From: Stenopsyche tienmushanensis
Lineage: Eukaryota > Arthropoda > Insecta > Trichoptera > Stenopsychidae
Assembly (NCBI GenBank): GCA_008973525.1
Contig: WACJ01000307.1
Span: 124,001 to 188,000 of the forward strand
Length of the DNA stretch: 64,000 nt
Reading direction: 5' to 3'
Part shown: one piece after another, positions 57,044 through 64,000 of the stretch
Layout of the letters: each line of letters starts with the position of its first letter
Numbering within the stretch: the first letter of the stretch is position 1
Made by a program: the position numbers and the translations under genes
Notes under the pieces: model-generated
Databases searched by the model: none
The model's input: only the letters and a program-made list of their open reading frames with translations
Told to the model about the DNA's origin: nothing

Positions 57044-59898
57044 TTTCAAATTGAGATAATTTCAAATGCAAGTTTTATACTAGACGAAGGCTTGTATAAA
57101 ATATTTCTCAGTGAGATATTTTATAGAACTACAAGAGCACATGCCGGTGAGCACATTTATATCTTCCTCGTTCATGTTAACCCTAAAATACCGTCATATT
57201 TCCCGATTGGATTTTTTAATGTTTATCATTTTTTTTTAAATGCAAATAATTTTAATATTCTGTCCAAATGTATTACGTCGATCATATTATATTTGTTTGC
57301 CCAAATTCGAATCGCTGATGTAAATCATTACTTCTAAATGAATATCCTTCATACATTCATCATGCGAAAGGTTAAAACGTCGATGCATAATTGTATCGAG
57401 CAACTGGTGTTTAAATAACGGACAAAGCACTAGTTTTATGTGTGCTACTTTAAAAGAAATATCTACATTTAATGATACACTATTATTTTGTGTTCGATTG
57501 CATGCGTTTCGGAAGCACTATATTGCCTTCGATCGTATTAATCGTTTAATGGAAAGACTCTAATAATTACTTTTATTGATTTCCTTGTAGTTGCCATGTT
57601 TACAAAATGACGTGCTGCTATGTGATGTAAGTCAAAGGTCGAAATTGTCGATTTACATGCAAATTCAATGATGATAATTACCGCATAAACATCGCAAAAG
57701 CACTCGAGTTAGTGTTTAACAATCGTAAAATGTCAGTAGGAAACAGACAAACGCATTACTTAGCAAACATACATCCTCAACAGAACCTAAATTAAGGATA
57801 TCTTGGTACATATACGTATTTAAAGCAATTGTATATTTCATATCAACGAGTATAGGAGAACCAGATCATATATTGCTTGCAATTGTAGTTAGATAAACGT
57901 AAGGTAATTCTGATAGAAATCGAATATAAATTAAACAAATCCATAAAAACTTGCTTGACACTTTGCGATTCGAACAAAGGGATTGAACTTCAGTCAACTC
58001 TTCTATAGCGTCGAATTAGGGACCTCGCTATAGAAGCAAAACGTTGTAGAAAATTAAGCATCTATTCAAAATTTGTACAAGTTTACTTTTTTAACAAGTG
58101 CAAGTGACTAACACGTGCGCAAACGAAATGGACGCTATTGGAGGGTGGACTGTTTTTGTAAAAAAGTGTATTTAAAATCTACTTATCATTTGGAGTAGCG
58201 AATTATTATAAGAAATTGAGGACATATCATATGTCACATATGTAGGTTATGATTTGTATCCCGCTTATTATTTTTTATTTATTTCAATGTACAAATGTAC
58301 TATCAATATATATTGTGGAAATGTGTATAATTTAGATGCAGGCATACATATGTGGGCGTTTCTCAGTAAATGTTGTCTCATGCCAATATTGTATATATTT
58401 CTTAGTTAATTTTAAAATATGATTACTTAATCTTCCTATGCTCAGCGTACAATATCCATTCGCATTAACTTTATAATGTTAAAAAAAATTATATTGCTTT
58501 AGATTGAGCAAATCAAAACAGTAACTTTAGGAATTAATAAAATTATTTGATTATTCGAACAATATTGCATGATTTTTTTAGACCTGCTTATTATTTCATT
58601 AATCCATTCTGGACTGAGAACACGCCTAGGGTGTTCATATGTAAACTCGTATTTTTCTCAACTCCGCGCAGCGCGTAACAAACTTGTATAACAATAAATG
58701 CACCTTAACACTGTTGATAGTACGCAACAGTCACTTATTTATTAACACAATTTAACATTGTTTTGCAAAGTAAAATTGAGTCGACACATGCAATTGTGAA
58801 TAATATATTTTGATGATTTCGGTTATGGTTTCTAGTTGTTACATCCCACTATAAATCTTGTATTAATGTTCAACTTGAATAGCATCTGCAAAAATAACTT
58901 AAACAAATCTGAAAAGTATACAAAATGCTCCTTGAAAAAATAAATATATATATGAGAATATTTAGACGTGTAGCGGTACCTTTACAGCACAAATCTGTCA
59001 TCAATATATGAATGTATCAAGACATGCAAGATATCCGTCTCTGTCTCCGATTTTCAGCATTCAAAACTTTAATATATGTTTATAAAACCAAAAAAAGTAA
59101 ATTAGAGTTTGTATCAACATTTTGTGAACAGCCCCCCTATCTATGTTTTATCTATGTTTGCCAGTCCTCTGGTAAGAATGATTTTTTTAGTTCATATTAT
59201 ATCTTAGAGAATTTATTTGATTATTCCTCGTGTACAGTAAAATAACATAACATAAGTATATTTGGTGCTACATTATAATAAAATCCAACTAAGCAAACTC
59301 CCGGCAACAGTCCCTTGCATTATAACAGGCCAAATATGGAATACAGGTATGTTAGTGTAATAAATAAGATCGACGAAGAAGATGGTGAAATCCGTGTCAC
59401 ATTTCTAGAGCTCTACAATCACATCCAGTGCAAAACATCCTGTATATATAATAGATACTTAGAAGTGAATGCAAATTAATAATTTAAAGCAGCAAGTGAC
59501 CACGATAAAACGAGGATCAGCTCAAGTGTTTATTTTTTATTTTATTTACACTTGACTGAATCATTCGGTCACGACTGTAATTGAATACAACGTTTTTCTT
59601 TTTCAAATAACAATTCAAGTCAAATGAAAATCGATTTTCATCGAAGAGTATTGCGATTAGAATACGTCGTAGCGAACACAATGGCATTTTCAACCTTGAA
59701 TAATTCTTCGTGGGAACCAATTATATGCCATTATAAAAATTATATACACGTAAAAACTTTGCAAATTTACATATATGTAAATGATTCTACAATCAACACT
59801 AATGAAGGCGTGCAGATTGTCCAATAAGCTGAACCTTGGTGCATATTAAAAACTATTATGCTCTGTGTAGATAAGATATTAGATTCAACACGTTCCTA
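57044..59898. other. intergenic region between secreted-peptide gene and pickpocket C
   Basis: AT-rich, gene-free by inspection apart from the MITE at 57991. The right end holds the promoter side of the small peptide gene at its left border (a TATAAA-like GTATAAAAC on the minus strand at about 57084-57076) and the 3' UTR of pickpocket C at its right. Confidence 0.5.
57991..58152. mobile_element. 162-bp CAGTCAACYC MITE
   Basis: Starts CAGTCAACTCTTCTATAGCG and ends TGGAGGGTGGACTG. Read in reverse it shares AGTCACTTGC, GGTCCCT and CGACGCTATAGAAG with the element at 43474. No TA duplication is preserved at the borders. Confidence 0.65.
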
Positions 59899-62800
59899 TT
59901 ATTCATATTCTGCTATATTGTTTATATATTTATTTAATTCGTATCGTTCTTGTTCTTTGATGGTCTTCAATTCGTCCAGATTTACGTTTTGTCGTCTTCT
60001 CAGATTCGTCGACTCTGCGTTTTGTCCCGTTTGATTCTCATTCTTTTTTTTGCTAAAAATTTTGAAGATGCCTGTAAAACCTCGTTCCAATACAAAATAT
60101 ATAATTTCTACGCCGCTCAAGAAGCTGCACCCCAAAAATAGTCCCGCTGCACCTCCGAACGATACTAAAAATTATATAGATTTAAATAGTCAAGTCATGG
60201 AATGTTGCATATTCAGCAGAGGACGTAATTTATATCGAAACATACCCACGAGATCTTCAAAGCAAAAGAGGATTTGGCGACGATATCTGGAGCGAGGTGG
60301 CAAAATTCCAATTTTGACTGACGATCTTTCTGAAAATGGACCAGACCTGAAACATCGGTAAAGAGACTTTAAATATTTTAATTATGAACCACATTTTGAA
60401 AATATTCATGAAGGTCGCTGTCAAGAAATCCAAGTGAATAGGGGCTAAATCACAGCTAGAGTCTACCATTATATTTTTTAAATTTAGAGCACGGACCCTG
60501 CCTGACTTACGAAGGTCGCTATCTTCGTCGCTGTGACTTGAAGTTTCACTTGCGATGCGTGATTGTTTGCGAGATCAATCGCGGCACAATCCGTAATAAT
60601 GGTCCTGACCCACGAGTTGGCTGCGATGAACGACGGATAACGTTTATGATTTCATTCGCTCGGTGATAGAGGTCAAAATGAGGCAGATGCTGCTGGTGAT
60701 CAATAAAATATCGAATAATCGGAAAATGTATTTATTCCATTAACCCACTATAGGAAAACCAGTGGCAAGCGAGCGAGCGTGCGTATTACGGAGCAAGGGA
60801 CTGATGATTCATTCGAGGGTAGACGCTTTGTCGGAGTATCTTCTTGAACTCGAAGCAAAATCCCGGTGTTTGCTTTGGTCATCATTTGTTTTGAAAATTA
60901 AGCATGATGGCTTGCTTTGATTATCGCCGGGTCCCTTTTTTAATCTGCCGCTATTTTGACAGTCTGCTTCTGTTTTGATGATTCGCCGCTGCTGTGATGA
61001 CACCTCATGGGAAGTCAGGAGTGGCGTCATCATCCAAGTATCACTACTACTACTTTTAAAGGCTAAATTTTCAAAATCCCAGCTAGCTCTCCGTACTTCT
61101 TTTATACTCTATCCGATCTCCCTACTATCTTTTGGACGCTTCACATCCGCAGCAATTTCCTTATTGCTCTGAGGAATGTCATTTCTGCCATGGTATCCGC
61201 TGCAGAATTTTTCGAGAATCATCATCCGGTCGGAGGCACGTTTGAGGTATTCATTGGCGTAGGTAGCCGAGTTTAGTCAATTTTCGAAAAGTCAAAATTT
61301 GTCAAAGGCCGAAAAATTGAAAGGCTTTCACGGCAATCCCAATTTATTTTATTCTATTATTCTTCTATTGCAATTTGTTGAAAAAATGCTTGATCATAAA
61401 TAAAATCTCATCCGAGAGGACAAAATTCAATAAAAAGCCGTCCATTGAACATTGTACTTTTTTGTGCGTGTGCGTATTAAAAACGACTCGGGTAATCATA
61501 ATTAAGAAAGAAAAACTCACCATCTAGATTCTTTAGATGAAGCCAGTTCGTATGTGGCATCTAAACATTGCGGTAAACATTTACAATCTTGATGTTGTGA
61601 GAGCATTGTTTTATATTTTACGAGACAGGCCATTCCTACAGAATTGCATAGCTTTCCACCTAATAATCAACGCAGAGGATAAGAGGCGATACATTGCGAA
61701 TATAATAAATGGTCATCCAAATGTGATTTATATTCTTAAACTATGTTTCTTACTTTCTTGAAAATAAAAATAAGGTCTACAACCGCAGAGCTTGAGAGCG
61801 AGTCTATTTCTGCATTCGCGTCTGCAAACTCCTCCGCTGTATACCTGTAATGGAAAACGAGCTATAGGCGGTGTTTGATGATCTTCAATTCGTGCAAATA
61901 GATGATAACAAACTTCATGTTTCTGACTGGAAGGCTCCGTGTAAAATCGACAATTTCTCTGATCTATCGCCAGAGCTCTGACGTCGTCGGAGGCCTTCGT
62001 CTCTACTACTTTCCAGTCGCTGTTCAAATCTTCGCCCGGACAGACCATCGTCAGCATGTTCGAAGAGTGATCGATTATTTCATACGGAGAGTGAGTGTAA
62101 TACTGAAATCAAATTATCAAAGACAGTCATCAGCCGTTTGCGAGCACTGTATCATAATAGCAACTTACTTTGGTACACATTTGATAGAGCTCCACCCTCA
62201 TATAGCAAGGATGCGTAATGTACTCGCAAGTAATCGGGAGCGGAGAAGGAGGATCATTTCTCGAAGAGGATAATCTATGGATCATAAATACATCATTTTC
62301 TCAATATAATTTGAGATTTATAGTGTTATATCTCTAAATAATATAATTTACTCACTTGACAGCTTGATCTTTTGAAACCACCGAGTTGATCGTATAGCAA
62401 ACTCCCAATTCTGTCATCACGTTAACGAAAGTAGTGTTAATATCTCTATCAAACCAGGCGACTATACCTTTAAAAGGCAATACTACCTGTTTAAACATAT
62501 ATTTTGATTAATAGTAACGCCAAATATCCGCGATTTCTAGCTAGGATATTAGCTATTGTAGTAATTAACGGGTTGAAGTCCGGAGGACTAGTATGTGCGT
62601 CATCTCGGAATAAATTTATGAAATTTATAAAATTGAGATGCCTAAAGTATTTTATGACAAATACCATTCATATATCGATTACATATACGTTATACGCGCC
62701 GAAAAACTATTCTTGAACTATTCAGAAGAGAGAGACTATAGAAAAATTATTCTTGAACAGCCTACATCGAAAAATTTCATATTTTCGAATCGGTTTTGTT

Positions 62801-64000
62801 TCGGTTCGAAACCTTGGATAAAGTGAGTTTTTTTAATTTTCCTTATACAGCGGAACTTTTTAACGCATCTAACATCACATTCGCCGAAAGAATTAATTGA
62901 AACCGAGCCTATTGAAGTCGAGAAAAAAATTACAACACATGTGACACTAAGTATTTTTATGAAAATGAGAGGTTTCCAATGAAACTTAAAAGAGACACTT
63001 GAGCTTGAATCTAAAAAGTATGGATGTAACTTTCTGTCAAAAAATTCTTCCTCATTTTTTTTCTATCAAGTTGTGTTAACAATACCTTCCACTTACACCA
63101 TTAGCGTTCCTAATTGCGAGTTTGATCAATTTTGTTTAATATTAGCGAATACTCAAAATGCAATGCAATGTCACACGCGCTTAGTAATTATTTGAAAAGA
63201 AACGTAACGTGGTTTATTGCTCCAGGCCAAATGTAGCGCCGGCTGAAGAGCTATGATCCAAAAGCATGCGCTCCCGCTTCGCTTCATTAAACCAATATGC
63301 GCCAACATGGTGCATTCGTTAAACGTCTTACAAAACAAATTACGTGTACAGACAATCCTTTTTTTTGCTATTTTTTTAATGTTCACGGAGATGTACACAA
63401 CAACTCCCCAAAGTTTCATCGCAGTTGAATGAATAGTAGGAACATATACGGAACAAACTTGATCATAGACCACAGATGGACTTAGTTCGGAAATCAAGGT
63501 TCCACTGTATAATAGAGTACATAGAGAATTTACATTTTTTAAATTAATTAATATTATTTGTTTATAGTATATATACATACTTGCAGAGCAATTTCCAATA
63601 AATTAACATCCTCGAGGGTTTTGTCATTACTATATTGTGTGAATTTATCAAAATTCAGTAACGTAGAATTGGCAACGACTTCTAAAAACCCCATATAATA
63701 TCTGAAATAAATTTTGTTTATTATTTTTTCTTATCGAGCTTCAATATTTGAGATAGAAATAAAAATTAGTCAAGATCAATTTTTTTATGAAAAAAATAAT
63801 AATCATATCAGACAAACAATATTAAAGACATTCATTTTACTTTTAAATATCAAGCGAATAGGCTTCGAATGAATACGACTTACTCAAATTTATCTTCGCC
63901 TTCTCGAACTCCCCACAGCTGTTGAATTAGCGTAATCGCACTCGAGCTCCAAATCTTTTTCTCCAAACAGGCTGTCAGCGCAAGAAAAGTGTTGTTCCAA
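59899..64000 (-). CDS. pickpocket-like DEG/ENaC channel subunit C (5' end beyond the window)
   Basis: Third channel paralogue, truncated by the right window edge. Exons seen: >64000-63884, 63581-63701, 62356-62486, 62169-62274, 61914-62102, 61754-61844, 61521-61659, 60246-60346, 59899-60164; all join in phase. The first visible exon encodes the start of the extracellular loop (WNNTFLALTACLEKK), so the N-terminus and TM1 lie outside. Loop cysteines are conserved (CEYITHPCYM, VCRRECRNRL, CGCRP, CLPQC). TM2 begins FGGAAGLFLGCSFLSGVEII with a G-C-S filter. The cytosolic tail is longer than in A and B, about 55 residues, and rich in Lys, Glu and Asn. Exon 61754-61844 (91 bp) and 61914-62102 (189 bp) match the sizes in A and B. 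It is more divergent than A is from B. Confidence 0.88.
62848..63507. mobile_element. 660-bp element with CAGYGGAACYTT ends and TA flanks
   Basis: Left end CAGCGGAACTTTTTAACGC, right end AAGGTTCCACTG; both sides carry TA (62846-62847 and 63508-63509). It lies in a pickpocket C intron and contains a copy of the dispersed repeat at 63294. No transposase was recognised. The ends are related to the 150 bp MITE at 36398. Confidence 0.55.
63294..63460 (-). repeat. dispersed repeat copy inside the 62848 element
   Basis: Shares ATGCGCCAACATGGTGCATT, TTAAACGTCTTAC, CAAAGTTTCATCGCAGTTGA and ATATACGGAACAAAC with the copy at 21085 in the same order and strand, at clearly reduced identity. Confidence 0.6.

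Noticed and set aside
60480..61260. Less AT-rich patch in a pickpocket C intron with a 74-codon frame
   Set aside because: Looks like an old repeat by composition, but no transposase motif, terminal repeat or exon could be identified.

Overview
This 64 kb window is nuclear DNA from an animal, almost certainly an insect. The protein-coding genes are split by many short GT-AG introns, the background is AT-rich, and there is an array of pickpocket-type DEG/ENaC channel genes. Relics of mariner, Tc1, hAT and piggyBac elements are scattered throughout. The sequence alone does not fix the order (a holometabolous insect is my guess). Exon-intron models below were built by hand from conserved protein families; for every complete model the summed exon lengths are divisible by three and splice phases agree.

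Layout. 1-6560: no gene recognised, two degenerate mariner transposase fragments. 6627-10690 (-): Rpt3/PSMC4, a 26S proteasome base ATPase, 416 aa. 11464-15840 (+): acyloxyacyl hydrolase (AOAH), a secreted saposin-domain lipase known for deacylating bacterial lipopolysaccharide, 598 aa; it is divergent from Rpt3 across 773 bp. 16009-20150: gene-free, one 145 bp TTAA-flanked MITE. 20151-25516 (-): ATP-citrate synthase (ATPCL/ACLY), 1086 aa. About 23985-30340: a strikingly GC- and CpG-rich block covering the 5' half of ATPCL, the divergent intergenic region and the first exon of the next gene. 29660-46633 (+): TCERG1/CA150, 1339 aa, with three WW domains, six FF domains and a long Gly-Pro-Met-rich tract; its 7.9 kb intron carries several DNA-transposon remnants. 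47613-50806, 51148-55332 and 59899->64000 (all -): three pickpocket-like channel subunits, the last cut by the window edge. 55913-57043 (-): a two-exon gene for an 85-residue secreted peptide lying between the second and third channel genes.

Functionally the window mixes housekeeping genes (proteasome ATPase, cytosolic acetyl-CoA synthesis, transcription-coupled splicing factor) with an innate-immune lipase and a tandem family of sodium-channel subunits. Nothing suggests these genes act in one pathway. The most noteworthy features are the full-length AOAH gene with a pair of related hairpins in two of its introns, the sharply bounded GC-rich block, the collagen-like tract in TCERG1, the divergent pickpocket array (intron fusion, a GC-AG intron, a changed HG motif), the unrecognised secreted peptide, and several small transposon families whose ends can be defined to the base.
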